Shown: in pieces, positions 1 through 8,937 of the stretch
Layout of the letters: each line of letters starts with the position of its first letter
Position numbering within the stretch: the first letter of the stretch is position 1
Origin: Chitinophaga sp. LS1
GTDB lineage: Bacteria > Bacteroidota > Bacteroidia > Chitinophagales > Chitinophagaceae
Assembly: GCF_034274695.1 (NCBI RefSeq)
Contig: NZ_CP128362.1
Span: 2,854,501 to 2,918,500 of the forward strand
DNA: 64,000 bases
Reading direction: 5' to 3'
Made by a program: the position numbers and the translations under genes
Notes under the pieces: model-generated
The model's database searches: none
Seen by the model: only the letters and a program-made list of their open reading frames with translations
Told to the model about the DNA's origin: nothing

Positions 1-1
1 C

Positions 2-1561
2 CTGCTCGATGACCTCATTGTAAGGGTAGAGCTGTTCGGGCTGTTCTTTGCCACACTGGATATCCGTCAGGACAGCTCCGTACATGGACCGCTGCTGGCC
101 GGGATCGCAGCTGGTTCCGACCTTCTGCCAAAGAACTATACAGATCTCAGCGACGAAGAAAAAATCAGTGCACTGCTCAAAATAAAATCAGCTGCTGATC
201 CGGAAATCGTGAAGGAAGGTCTGCAACAGGATACCCTGGCTACCATCAAAGCGATCAAAACTATCCAGGACGCAAACGGCGAGTTTGGTTGTCATCGCTA
301 CATCATCAGTCACACAACCAGTGCACTCGATGTGATGGAAGTATATGGGCTTTTCCTGCTGAGCGGTTGGGATAAAAATGACCTGAGCGTGGACATCGTA
401 CCACTGTTCGAAACTATCGAAGACTTACGACATGCCGGTGAGGTAATGCGCTCTCTCTATTCCAACGAAGCATACAGAAAGCATCTGCAACAGCGCTATA
501 ACAAACAGACCATTATGCTCGGTTTCTCCGACGGTACCAAGGATGGTGGCTACCTGATGGCTAACTGGTGCATCTACAAAGCGAAGGAAGAACTGAGTGC
601 TATCTCCAAAGAATATGGTATCAATGTAGTCTTCTTCGACGGTCGTGGAGGTCCTCCTGCAAGAGGTGGTGGAAAGACCCATCAGTTCTATGCATCTATG
701 GGTCGCAATATTGCAAACAAAGAAATTCAGCTTACCATACAGGGGCAAACCATCAGCTCCAACTTTGGTACGGTAGATTCTGCTCAGTATAATATTGAAC
801 AACTCGTACATGCGGGTATTGCCAACGAATTGTTCTCCAGCCGTGAAAAGACGTTGACTGCCGAACAGGAAGAGACGTTGCAGGTACTGGCAGATGCCGG
901 ATTTGAGTCCTTCAATGAACTGAAGAACCATCCTGATTTCCTGGATTACCTGAACTACGCCAGCCCGCTGCGCTACTATGCCGAAACCAATATCGGCAGC
1001 CGCCCTTCCAAAAGGAATGGTTCTGCTAAGTTGAACCTGAATGACCTGAGAGCAGTGCCTTATGTAGGAGCATGGAGCCAGATCAAACAGAACGTTCCTG
1101 GTTTCTACGGTGTAGGTTACAGCATGGAAAAAATGGAGAAAGACGGTAAGTGGGAACAATTGCAGGATCTGTATAAAAATTCCCTGTTCTTCCGTACCCT
1201 GCTGGACAACTGTGAGATGGCGATGAAGAAATGTTACTTCCCACTCACTGCTGCTTACAGAAATCATCCGCAGTTCGGAGAAGTATGGACACTGATTTAC
1301 GATGAATTCCAGCGTACCCGTACTTACCTGTTGAAACTGACAGGACATTCTGATCTGATGTCTCATTACCCGATCGACCAGTTGTCTATCCAGATGCGCG
1401 AGCGTATCGTACTGCCACTACTCACTATTCAGCAGTATGCATTAAGCCGCATCCGTGAGATGAATGAGGCTGGAAATGGAGATGGCCTGAAAGAAATCTT
1501 CGAGAAATTAGTCGTAAGATGTTCATTTGGGATCATCAACGCGGGAAGAAACTCTGCATAG
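2..1561 (+). CDS. ppc: phosphoenolpyruvate carboxylase, C-terminal part (5' end outside window)
   Basis: The reading frame is open from base 2, so this is the last 519 residues of a larger protein. It carboxylates PEP to oxaloacetate, replenishing the TCA cycle. Two family hallmarks are visible: GFSDGTKDGGYLMANW (about bases 527-571), matching the second PEPC signature, and a glycine/arginine-rich loop FFDGRGGPPARGGG (about 634-675), the mobile catalytic loop. The C-terminus reads NAGRNSA, whereas well-studied PEPCs end in (R/Q)NTG; this suggests the divergent Bacteroidetes branch. The catalytic His of the N-terminal half is outside the window. A strong terminator follows. Confidence 0.93.
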   Translation: MLDDLIVRVELFGLFFATLDIRQDSSVHGPLLAGIAAGSDLLPKNYTDLSDEEKISALLKIKSAADPEIVKEGLQQDTLATIKAIKTIQDANGEFGCHRYIISHTTSALDVMEVYGLFLLSGWDKNDLSVDIVPLFETIEDLRHAGEVMRSLYSNEAYRKHLQQRYNKQTIMLGFSDGTKDGGYLMANWCIYKAKEELSAISKEYGINVVFFDGRGGPPARGGGKTHQFYASMGRNIANKEIQLTIQGQTISSNFGTVDSAQYNIEQLVHAGIANELFSSREKTLTAEQEETLQVLADAGFESFNELKNHPDFLDYLNYASPLRYYAETNIGSRPSKRNGSAKLNLNDLRAVPYVGAWSQIKQNVPGFYGVGYSMEKMEKDGKWEQLQDLYKNSLFFRTLLDNCEMAMKKCYFPLTAAYRNHPQFGEVWTLIYDEFQRTRTYLLKLTGHSDLMSHYPIDQLSIQMRERIVLPLLTIQQYALSRIREMNEAGNGDGLKEIFEKLVVRCSFGIINAGRNSA

Positions 1562-1581
1562 AATTAATTTTAATAAGTTAG

Positions 1582-1610
1582 AAAGCCGGATTGATCATCC
1601 GGCTTTTTTT
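1582..1610 (+). terminator. Rho-independent terminator of ppc
   Basis: A 10-bp stem AAAGCCGGAT/ATCCGGCTTT with a 5-nt loop is followed by a T7 run, 20 bp after the ppc stop and 35 bp before ureA. It separates ppc from the urease operon. Confidence 0.9.
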
Positions 1611-1644
1611 GTAATTTACCCCATAACCCAAAATCTAAAGAAGT

Positions 1645-1947
1645 ATGCATTTAACAGCCCGGGAACAGGAGAAACTATTGCTCTTTTTGGCTGGTGAACT
1701 GGCCGAAAAGCGAAAGGCCAGAGGGGTAAAACTAAACTATCCTGAAGCCATTGCGCTGATCAGCAGCCGCCTGCAGGAGGGCGCCAGGGATGGACAGTCC
1801 GTGGCATATCTTATGCAATATGGTGCGACCATCCTCACCCGCGAAGACGTGATGGAAGGAGTGCCGGAAATGATAGACGAAATCCAGATTGAAGCCACTT
1901 TTCCAGATGGCTCAAAGCTGGTAACTGTCCACCATCCTATCAGATAA
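1645..1947 (+). CDS. ureA: urease gamma subunit
   Basis: 100 residues, the normal length of a free-standing urease gamma chain. Urease hydrolyses urea to ammonia and carbamate in the cytoplasm. Sequence features are the N-terminal [20 protein letters not shown] helix, the YPEAIALIS segment and the C-terminal [14 protein letters not shown] typical of UreA. First gene of an eight-gene same-strand cluster; ureB starts 16 bp downstream. Gamma and beta are separate genes, as in Klebsiella, not fused as in Helicobacter. Confidence 0.97.
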   Translation: MHLTAREQEKLLLFLAGELAEKRKARGVKLNYPEAIALISSRLQEGARDGQSVAYLMQYGATILTREDVMEGVPEMIDEIQIEATFPDGSKLVTVHHPIR

Positions 1948-1963
1948 CACCAAAATCTATGTT

Positions 1964-2338
1964 ATGATTCCCGGAGAATACTTTATAAAGCCTGGTCATA
2001 TCAATGCCAACGAAGGCCGTGATACTGCTACCATCACCGTGGTGAATACCGGCGACAGACCTGTACAAATCGGATCTCACACCCACTTTTTCGAAGTCAA
2101 CCGCATGCTTTCCTTTGACCGCAAAACTGCTTTTGGCAAGCGCCTGAATATTATGGCAGGCACCGCTGTGCGCTTTGAACCGGGCGAAGAAAAGACGGTG
2201 GAACTCGTGAATCTTGGTGGTGCCAGGAATGCCTATGGCATGAACAACCTGGTGAATGGTACTACTACCACTGCCCTTGCAGCCACACAAGCCATGAAAA
2301 AGATCAATGACGGTCACTTTAAAAACAATCCATCATGA
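1964..2338 (+). CDS. ureB: urease beta subunit
   Basis: 124 residues. The start MIPGEYF, the [19 protein letters not shown] segment and the [15 protein letters not shown] segment are diagnostic of UreB. It packs with UreA and UreC into the urease heterotrimer. Its last codons overlap the ureC start by 4 bp (ATGA at 2335-2338), which implies translational coupling. Confidence 0.97.
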   Translation: MIPGEYFIKPGHINANEGRDTATITVVNTGDRPVQIGSHTHFFEVNRMLSFDRKTAFGKRLNIMAGTAVRFEPGEEKTVELVNLGGARNAYGMNNLVNGTTTTALAATQAMKKINDGHFKNNPS

Positions 2339-4050
2339 GTCTGCAGATCAACAGGGCACGCTACGCTGCCATGTATGGCCCTACCACCGGCGATCAGGTG
2401 AGACTGGGAGATACCGACATCATTATTGAAATAGAAAAAGACTATACTGTATACGGAGATGAAGCCAAATTCGGCGGGGGTAAAACCATCCGCGACGGTA
2501 TGGCGCAATCCTCCACTGCCACCCGCAACGACGGTGTGCTGGATATGGTGATCACCAGCGTGATGATCATCGATCACTGGGGCATCGTGAAAGCAGACAT
2601 CGGCATCAAAGATGGCCGCATTGTGAAAATAGGCAAAGCCGGTAACCCTGATACAATGGATGGGGTAGACCCTGACATGATTATCGGCGCCAGCACAGAA
2701 GTGCATGGCGGTGCAGGACTGATCGCTACTGCCGGGGGCATAGATACACATATTCACTTTATTAGCCCACAGCAGATCACCCATGCCTTACATAGCGGTA
2801 TCACAACCATGATCGGTGGTGGTACAGGTCCTGCAGATGGGACGAATGCAACCACCGTCACTCCCGGCGCCTGGTTCATCCGTAAAATGCTGGAAGCAGC
2901 AGATGCTTTTCCTATGAACCTGGGTTTTCTTGGCAAAGGTAACTGTGCTACAGTAGACCCCTTGAACGAACAGATAGAAGCAGGTGCACTGGGATTAAAA
3001 ATACATGAAGACTGGGGCGCTACCCCTGCTGTAATTGATGCTTCCCTGAAAGTGGCAGATAAGTACGATGTGCAGGTTGCGATCCATACCGATACCCTGA
3101 ATGAATCCGGTTTCCTGGAAGATACCATTCAGGCCATCAATGGCCGTGTGATCCATACCTATCACACAGAAGGCGCTGGTGGCGGGCATGCGCCTGATAT
3201 TATCAAGGCAGCTATGTACCCGAACATCCTGCCCTCTTCAACTAACCCGACCAGACCGTATACGGTGAATACGATCGATGAGCACTTAGATATGCTCATG
3301 GTGTGTCATCACCTGGATAAGAGTGTGCCGGAAGATGTATCCTTTGCTGACAGTCGTATCCGCCCTGAAACTATTGCGGCAGAAGACATTCTGCACGACA
3401 TGGGCGTATTCAGTATGATGAGTTCCGACTCCCAGGCCATGGGCCGTGTAGGAGAGGTGATCATCCGTACGTGGCAGACGGCTGACAAGATGAAAAAACA
3501 AAGGGGCTACCTGCCTGAAGATAAAGAGAACGACAACTTCAGGGCAAAAAGGTACGTCGCAAAATATACGATCAATCCTGCTATTACGCACGGTATTTCG
3601 GAACATGTAGGCTCACTGGAACCCGGCAAACTGGCGGATATCGTGCTGTGGAAACCTGCATTGTTCGGGGCCAAGCCTGAAATGATTATCAAGGGCGGTA
3701 TGATCAGCTGTGCCAGAATGGGCGATCCGAATGCGTCTATTCCTACCCCACAACCGGTGATATACAGGGAGATGTTTGGCGCGTTCTCAAAAGCCCTGCA
3801 CAATACCTGCGTCACCTTTATAAGTCAGGCAGCTGTGAATAACAACATTGCCGCTACTTATGGTTTACAAAAGATCGTATTGCCGGTGAAGAACTGCCGT
3901 AATATTGGCAAGAAAGACCTGATTCACAATAACAGTACGCCTGACATCAAGGTGAATCCTGAAACATACGAAGTATCAGTAGATGGCAAGGTCGTGACCT
4001 GTGAACCTGCTACCGTACTGCCATTAGCTCAACGTTATTTTCTATTCTAA
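2335..4050 (+). CDS. ureC: urease alpha subunit (catalytic)
   Basis: 571 residues, full length. Carries the dinuclear nickel site: metal-binding HxH in [14 protein letters not shown] (about residue 136), the carbamylated lysine in [12 protein letters not shown], and the flap/active-site histidine region [10 protein letters not shown] followed by [14 protein letters not shown]. All catalytic residues expected of an active urease seem present. The stop codon abuts the ureE start directly (4050/4051). Confidence 0.98.
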   Translation: MSLQINRARYAAMYGPTTGDQVRLGDTDIIIEIEKDYTVYGDEAKFGGGKTIRDGMAQSSTATRNDGVLDMVITSVMIIDHWGIVKADIGIKDGRIVKIGKAGNPDTMDGVDPDMIIGASTEVHGGAGLIATAGGIDTHIHFISPQQITHALHSGITTMIGGGTGPADGTNATTVTPGAWFIRKMLEAADAFPMNLGFLGKGNCATVDPLNEQIEAGALGLKIHEDWGATPAVIDASLKVADKYDVQVAIHTDTLNESGFLEDTIQAINGRVIHTYHTEGAGGGHAPDIIKAAMYPNILPSSTNPTRPYTVNTIDEHLDMLMVCHHLDKSVPEDVSFADSRIRPETIAAEDILHDMGVFSMMSSDSQAMGRVGEVIIRTWQTADKMKKQRGYLPEDKENDNFRAKRYVAKYTINPAITHGISEHVGSLEPGKLADIVLWKPALFGAKPEMIIKGGMISCARMGDPNASIPTPQPVIYREMFGAFSKALHNTCVTFISQAAVNNNIAATYGLQKIVLPVKNCRNIGKKDLIHNNSTPDIKVNPETYEVSVDGKVVTCEPATVLPLAQRYFLF

Positions 4051-4557
4051 ATGATCCTGATCAACTCAATACAGGGAAACATAAAAGCCGTGGATATGGC
4101 TGCACGGGTAGTGGATCCGTTGCAGCTGGAATGGTTTGAGACAGGTAAAAAGATCATGCGCCGCCATACCCGCAACGGGGTTGAAATAGGTTGGAAAGTG
4201 GTGAAAGGATTGCCTGTGTTGCAGGATGGTGATATTCTCTGGATGGATGAAAATGTAGTCATTGCCGTGAGTATCCTGCCTGCTGCAGCTATTGTACTTT
4301 CACCTGTCACCATGCTGGATATGGCGACTATCTGTTACGAGATTGGTAATAAGCACCTGCCTTTGTTCATCGTGAATGACGAGGTATTGGCGCCATACGA
4401 AGATCCGTTGTTTCGCTGGCTGGAAGCAAAAGGTTATGCGCCGAAACAGGAGCAACGGGTATTGACAAATATGCTGCGAAGTAATGTTCAGCCACATGAG
4501 CATGGATCTGGTTCTACCTTATTCAGTAAGATCCTGCAGCTGACCACTAAATCATAA
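4051..4557 (+). CDS. ureE: urease accessory protein UreE (nickel metallochaperone)
   Basis: 168 residues. UreE binds Ni(II) and delivers it to the UreDFG-apourease complex. The N-terminal peptide-binding domain contains the RRHTRNGVEIGW segment and the C-terminal metal-binding domain contains the GNKHLPLF and VQPHEHG segments. There is no long C-terminal polyhistidine tail of the Klebsiella type, only HEHG. Starts immediately after ureC, 2 bp before ureF. Confidence 0.93.
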   Translation: MILINSIQGNIKAVDMAARVVDPLQLEWFETGKKIMRRHTRNGVEIGWKVVKGLPVLQDGDILWMDENVVIAVSILPAAAIVLSPVTMLDMATICYEIGNKHLPLFIVNDEVLAPYEDPLFRWLEAKGYAPKQEQRVLTNMLRSNVQPHEHGSGSTLFSKILQLTTKS

Positions 4558-4559
4558 AT

Positions 4560-5231
4560 ATGCAAAACTGGTTGCCACATCTGTTGCACCTGTCCGATCC
4601 GGCATTGCCGGTAGGGGCTTACACCCATTCCAATGGGCTGGAAACCTATGTGCAGCAAGGACTCGTCAAGGATGCTGCGACCGCGGGTACTTACATCCGC
4701 AATATGCTGGAATATAATTTTATTTACAACGATGGCTTCTTTGCATGGCAGGGATATATGGCTGCGGCAGCGGACGATGTAGAATTGTTATTATCGCTTG
4801 ATGAGGAGTGTACCGCATTGAAATCTCCGCTGGAAATGAGACAGGCCAGCCAGAAACTGGGACTGCGGCTGTTGAAGTTGATGACCCCACTGACTAAACA
4901 TGTATTCGCAAAGGAATATGCGTCAAAAACAACGGGTCATTACTGTTTAGTATTTGGGGTATATGCTTACCTGCTGGGCATTCCATTGGAAGAAGCTATG
5001 ACGGCGTTTTATTACAATGCCGCTACCGGTATGGTGACGAATTGTGTAAAACTCGTGCCACTGGGGCAACAACAGGGGCAGGAAATCCTGTATAGTTTAT
5101 TGCCATTATTATCAGATTGGGTAGCTAAGACGCAAATGATTCCCCGTGAGCTGGCAGGCCGCTGTAGTCCTGCTTTTGATATCAGCTGTATGCAGCATGA
5201 AAAATTATATTCAAGGTTATACATGTCGTAA
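4560..5231 (+). CDS. ureF: urease accessory protein UreF
   Basis: 223 residues, all-helical UreF family. The N-terminal SDPALPVGAYTHSNGLE motif is the family hallmark. UreF bridges UreD and UreG in the urease activation complex and is thought to gate UreG GTP hydrolysis. Tightly packed in the operon (2 bp after ureE; ureG starts on the next base). Confidence 0.93.
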   Translation: MQNWLPHLLHLSDPALPVGAYTHSNGLETYVQQGLVKDAATAGTYIRNMLEYNFIYNDGFFAWQGYMAAAADDVELLLSLDEECTALKSPLEMRQASQKLGLRLLKLMTPLTKHVFAKEYASKTTGHYCLVFGVYAYLLGIPLEEAMTAFYYNAATGMVTNCVKLVPLGQQQGQEILYSLLPLLSDWVAKTQMIPRELAGRCSPAFDISCMQHEKLYSRLYMS

Positions 5232-5846
5232 ATGGAGAACAGAAAATATATAAAAATAGGGGTGGCTGGCCCGGTAGGCGCTGGCAAAACTGCTTTGATA
5301 GAACGCTTATCCCGTCAGCTGCATGAGACATATAGTCTGGCGGTGATCACCAATGATATTTACACAAAAGAGGATGCGGAATTCCTCATGAAAAACAGCC
5401 TGTTGCCAGCCGAACGTATTATCGGTGTGGAGACAGGTGGTTGTCCACATACCGCTATCCGTGAGGATGCCAGTATGAACCTGGAAGCAGTAGAAGAAAT
5501 GGTAACACGCATTCCGGATGTGGAAATCATCTTCATTGAAAGTGGTGGAGATAACCTGTCAGCTACTTTTAGTCCTGATCTGGCAGATGTGACCATTTTT
5601 GTGATCGATGTGGCAGAAGGTGATAAGATACCCCGCAAGGGAGGCCCCGGTATCACCCGTTCCGATCTGCTGGTGATCAACAAAATTGATCTGGCGCCTT
5701 ATGTCAATGCAAGTCTTGAGGTAATGGAAAGAGATGCCCGGAAGATGCGGGATGAGCGGCCCTTTATTTTTACAAACCTGATGTCGCTACAGGGATTGGA
5801 TCAGGTGATAGACTGGATTAAGAAATACGCGCTACTGGAAGCATAA
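5232..5846 (+). CDS. ureG: urease accessory GTPase UreG
   Basis: 204 residues, SIMIBI-class GTPase that powers nickel insertion. Visible motifs: P-loop [12 protein letters not shown] (about residues 11-22), the metal-binding CPH within [18 protein letters not shown], switch segment [15 protein letters not shown], and guanine-specificity motif NKID. Overlaps ureD by one base (5846). Confidence 0.97.
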   Translation: MENRKYIKIGVAGPVGAGKTALIERLSRQLHETYSLAVITNDIYTKEDAEFLMKNSLLPAERIIGVETGGCPHTAIREDASMNLEAVEEMVTRIPDVEIIFIESGGDNLSATFSPDLADVTIFVIDVAEGDKIPRKGGPGITRSDLLVINKIDLAPYVNASLEVMERDARKMRDERPFIFTNLMSLQGLDQVIDWIKKYALLEA

Positions 5847-6628
5847 TGTATAGTGAGTTACAAATAAATACTGCCGTAAGGGATAGCAAAACTTATTTGC
5901 AACATTGCTATTTCACCCGCCCGTTCAAGGTGGCTGATATCAGTGGGCAGCATGCAGCAGATCTACATTTAACATTGATGAGTGCATCGCCCGGTATATT
6001 GGATGGTGATGAATATGATATGAAGGTGCATGTAGCGCCGGGTACCAGTTTACATTTGTACACCCAATCTTATCAGCGCATATTCCAGATGAAATCGGGT
6101 GCAAAGCAGGTGTTTTCAGTTCATGTAGGAGCAGGCAGTAGTTTTTATTACCTGCCGCATCCCAGTGTGCCACATGAAAATGCGGTGTTTACTGCTGTGA
6201 ATAAAATCCGGTTAGAGAAGGATAGCCGGCTGTTGTGGGGAGAGATCATCACATGTGGGCGTAAGCTGAGTGGGGAGATCTTTCGCTGCCGGCATTTTCA
6301 GAGTACCACAGAAGTACGTTGTGAAGGAAAGCTTGTGTTTAAGGATGTGACTTTATTGGAACCGGCACAGATCCCGGCAGTAGAGATGGGGCAGTGGGAG
6401 GGATATACTCACCAGGCATCTTTGTATTGGCAGGATAGTACTGTCGATATGGTGGAAATGGCAGGAGAGATATATGACCTTTTGTCCGCCGAGGCAGGCA
6501 TTCGGGGTGGTGTGTCCAGAACAGCAGCCGGCGCACTGTTGGTAAGGGTTTTAGGGCAGGGGGGCGAACAGCTCTACCTGCTATTTAAAAAGATAGCATT
6601 GCTGGCAGGTGCTGAAAGAAGACTTTAA
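5846..6628 (+). CDS. ureD: urease accessory protein UreD (UreH)
   Basis: 260 residues. UreD is the scaffold that docks on apourease and carries nickel through an internal tunnel. Family signatures are the LHLTLMSASPGILDGDEY segment, TQSYQRIF, and the YYLPHPSVPHENA block. Last of the canonical urease genes; its position after ureG is less common than being first, but is seen in other operons. Confidence 0.93.
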   Translation: MYSELQINTAVRDSKTYLQHCYFTRPFKVADISGQHAADLHLTLMSASPGILDGDEYDMKVHVAPGTSLHLYTQSYQRIFQMKSGAKQVFSVHVGAGSSFYYLPHPSVPHENAVFTAVNKIRLEKDSRLLWGEIITCGRKLSGEIFRCRHFQSTTEVRCEGKLVFKDVTLLEPAQIPAVEMGQWEGYTHQASLYWQDSTVDMVEMAGEIYDLLSAEAGIRGGVSRTAAGALLVRVLGQGGEQLYLLFKKIALLAGAERRL

Positions 6629-6640
6629 TACGATCATGGT

Positions 6641-7342
6641 ATGAATATGGAGCTACAGTTGCTCATTATCACGGCATTGACAATCAGTACCCTGCACACG
6701 GTGACGGGACCGGATCATTATATTCCTTTCATAGCCCTGAGCAGGGTGAGGAACTGGTCAATAGGCAAAACGGTGGTATGGACGCTGCTTTGCGGCGTGG
6801 CGCATGTGGGTAGTTCTGTGTTGTTGGGATTGCTGGGAATCGCGTTGGGCTGGTCATTGTCAAAGATCAGTGGGTTGGAAAATCTGCGGGGAGGTATAGC
6901 CGGTTGGGCGCTACTCACCTTTGGATTGTTGTACACAATATGGGGATTGAAACGTGCCTGGCAAAACAGGGTGCACAAGCATTTTGATGTATACGACAAC
7001 GGAGACATATATGTATATGAGCATAAACACGAGCAAATCGTGTATCCGCAAGAGCGGAGAAAGGTGACACCATGGATTATGCTTATTATCTTTGGTCTCG
7101 GTCCCTGTGAACCACTGATACCTTTATTGACATATCCTGCTGCGCAACATTCTACTTACGCCATGGTATTGCTCATCGTGATATTTACGCTTTTTACATT
7201 ACTGACCATGGTGGCGATGGTGCTGTTAGGCTATTATGGCTTTTCGCTGCTGACTACCAGTCGATTGGAGCGATATGTGCATGCATTGGGAGGGTTCACT
7301 ATTTTTATTTGCGGGTTAGGTATGGTGTGGTTGGGTTGGTAA
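6641..7342 (+). CDS. UreH-like nickel permease (NicO/TauE-related membrane protein)
   Basis: 233 residues with about six hydrophobic segments. The first helix ends in HTVTGPDHYIPF, resembling the HxxxxDH metal motif of NiCoT/NicO transporters, and GLGPCEPLIPLL is a second conserved polar patch. A central hydrophilic loop (about residues 111-143) has several His, Asp and Glu. The gene follows ureD by 12 bp, which strongly supports nickel import for urease. The exact subfamily (UreH versus sulfite-exporter-like) is inferred from motifs and context. Confidence 0.8.
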   Translation: MNMELQLLIITALTISTLHTVTGPDHYIPFIALSRVRNWSIGKTVVWTLLCGVAHVGSSVLLGLLGIALGWSLSKISGLENLRGGIAGWALLTFGLLYTIWGLKRAWQNRVHKHFDVYDNGDIYVYEHKHEQIVYPQERRKVTPWIMLIIFGLGPCEPLIPLLTYPAAQHSTYAMVLLIVIFTLFTLLTMVAMVLLGYYGFSLLTTSRLERYVHALGGFTIFICGLGMVWLGW

Positions 7343-7470
7343 CGAAAAGATTTACTGGTACATATCATCGAGGTAATTGAATGTTTTCCCGATGCGCATA
7401 TCGAATATGTACGATTCCTAATTGATAATTCGTAATTTTACTTCATCTTTTGGCTTTTACACGATAATTT

Positions 7471-8871
7471 ATGGCACAAAGCGTATTCGATTTTGGCATG
7501 ATTGGTCTTGGCGTAATGGGAAGAAACCTGTTGCTCAACATGGCTGATCATGGCTTTTCCGTTATTGGTTTCGACAAGGATACAACCAAGACCGGAGCAC
7601 TGGAATCGGCTGCTACAGCTGGCACTACCGTGAAGGGAGTGGCTGAACTGGCAACCATGGTACAATTGCTGGAGCGTCCGCGCAAACTGATGATGCTGGT
7701 TCCCGCTGGGAAACCGGTTGATGATGTGATCGAATCACTGATCCCGCTGTTAGAGCAGGGCGATGTAGTGATCGATGGCGGTAACTCTCATTATACTGAT
7801 ACCCTGCGCAGGGTGAAATATCTGCGTGAGAAGGGTATTCATTTTATGGGCATCGGCGTATCCGGTGGTGAAAAGGGAGCCCGCACGGGTCCCAGCATCA
7901 TGCCGGGTGGCGACAAGGAAGCTTATGAAAAGGTAAGACCTATGCTGGAGGCAGTATCTGCCAAGGTAAATGGCACTCCTTGCGTAGCTTACCTGGGTAA
8001 GGAAGGTGCCGGCCATTATGTGAAAATGGTACATAATGGTATTGAATATTCCATCATGCAGCTGATCAGCGAAACTTATGCCTTGCTGAAGAAGGAAGGT
8101 CTGAGCAATGAACAGCTTCATGAAACATTCAAAAAATGGAATGAAGGCGATCTGCAATCATTCCTCATCGAAATCACTGCGGACATCTTCCTGCAAAAGG
8201 ATGACAAGACCAGTGCACACCTTGTAGACGTGATCTCTGACAAAGCCGGTTCCAAAGGAACAGGTAAGTGGACTTCACAGGATGCGATGGAACTGCCGGT
8301 AGCCGTACCAGTGATTGATACAGCAGTAGCTATGCGTACCGTGTCTGGTTACAAAGACGAGCGCGTAGAAGCTGCTAAAATTTATAGCTCTTCCGAGTCA
8401 GCACCTGCGCTGAGCGTAGAGCAGATTCACGATGCACTGAGCTTTGGTATTCTCCTGAGCTATGCACAGGGTCTGGCTATGCTGACACAGGCTTCCAAAG
8501 AACTGGAAATGGAAATTCCATTGCCGGAAGTAGTGAAAGTATGGAGAGGAGGTTGTATTATCCGTTCTACCCTCCTGGAAGTATTTAACCGCGCATATGA
8601 GGCGAATCCGTCATTGCCTAACATCTTATTGAGTGAAGAGATTGCAGCTATCGTGAAGCAGGTAGTTGGTAACACCCGTGCAGTAGTAGCAAGTGCTGCA
8701 CAGGCGGGAGTAGCAGCAGCAGGTATTATGTCTGCACTGTCTTACTTCGATGCATATCGTACAGAGCGCATGCCTACCAACCTGGTACAGGCACAGCGTG
8801 ACTACTTTGGTGCACATACCTATCAGCGAATAGACCAACCCGGTACTTTCCATACCGTGTGGGGAGAATAA
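7471..8871 (+). CDS. gnd: 6-phosphogluconate dehydrogenase, decarboxylating
   Basis: 466 residues. Oxidatively decarboxylates 6-phosphogluconate to ribulose 5-phosphate with NADP+. N-terminal Rossmann motif GLGVMGRNL (residues 12-20), substrate-binding GVSGGEKGARTGPS, and GAGHYVKMVHNGIEY with the catalytic lysine are clear. First gene of the gnd-zwf-pgl cluster encoding the whole oxidative pentose phosphate branch. The 128 bp upstream have no confidently recognised promoter. Confidence 0.97.
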   Translation: MAQSVFDFGMIGLGVMGRNLLLNMADHGFSVIGFDKDTTKTGALESAATAGTTVKGVAELATMVQLLERPRKLMMLVPAGKPVDDVIESLIPLLEQGDVVIDGGNSHYTDTLRRVKYLREKGIHFMGIGVSGGEKGARTGPSIMPGGDKEAYEKVRPMLEAVSAKVNGTPCVAYLGKEGAGHYVKMVHNGIEYSIMQLISETYALLKKEGLSNEQLHETFKKWNEGDLQSFLIEITADIFLQKDDKTSAHLVDVISDKAGSKGTGKWTSQDAMELPVAVPVIDTAVAMRTVSGYKDERVEAAKIYSSSESAPALSVEQIHDALSFGILLSYAQGLAMLTQASKELEMEIPLPEVVKVWRGGCIIRSTLLEVFNRAYEANPSLPNILLSEEIAAIVKQVVGNTRAVVASAAQAGVAAAGIMSALSYFDAYRTERMPTNLVQAQRDYFGAHTYQRIDQPGTFHTVWGE

Positions 8872-8876
8872 ATAGA

Positions 8877-8917
8877 TGCGGCCTGACGGAGATTGCGCAC
8901 AACTGCGTCAGGCTGCA
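8877..8917 (+). promoter_or_regulatory. strong hairpin between gnd and zwf
   Basis: A 12-bp stem (TGCGGCCTGACG with CGTCAGGCTGCA, one G-U pair) spans an 17-nt loop in the 66-bp gap between gnd and zwf. There is no U-tract after it, so it is not a standard terminator; it may stabilise the upstream mRNA or adjust expression of zwf-pgl relative to gnd. Confidence 0.55.
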
Positions 8918-8937
8918 CTGCTTAAAACAATAATTTT

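Noticed and set aside
425-1366. 313-codon open frame on the minus strand inside ppc
   Set aside because: Antisense to a clearly coding PEP carboxylase frame with no recognisable protein features; a shadow of codon use.
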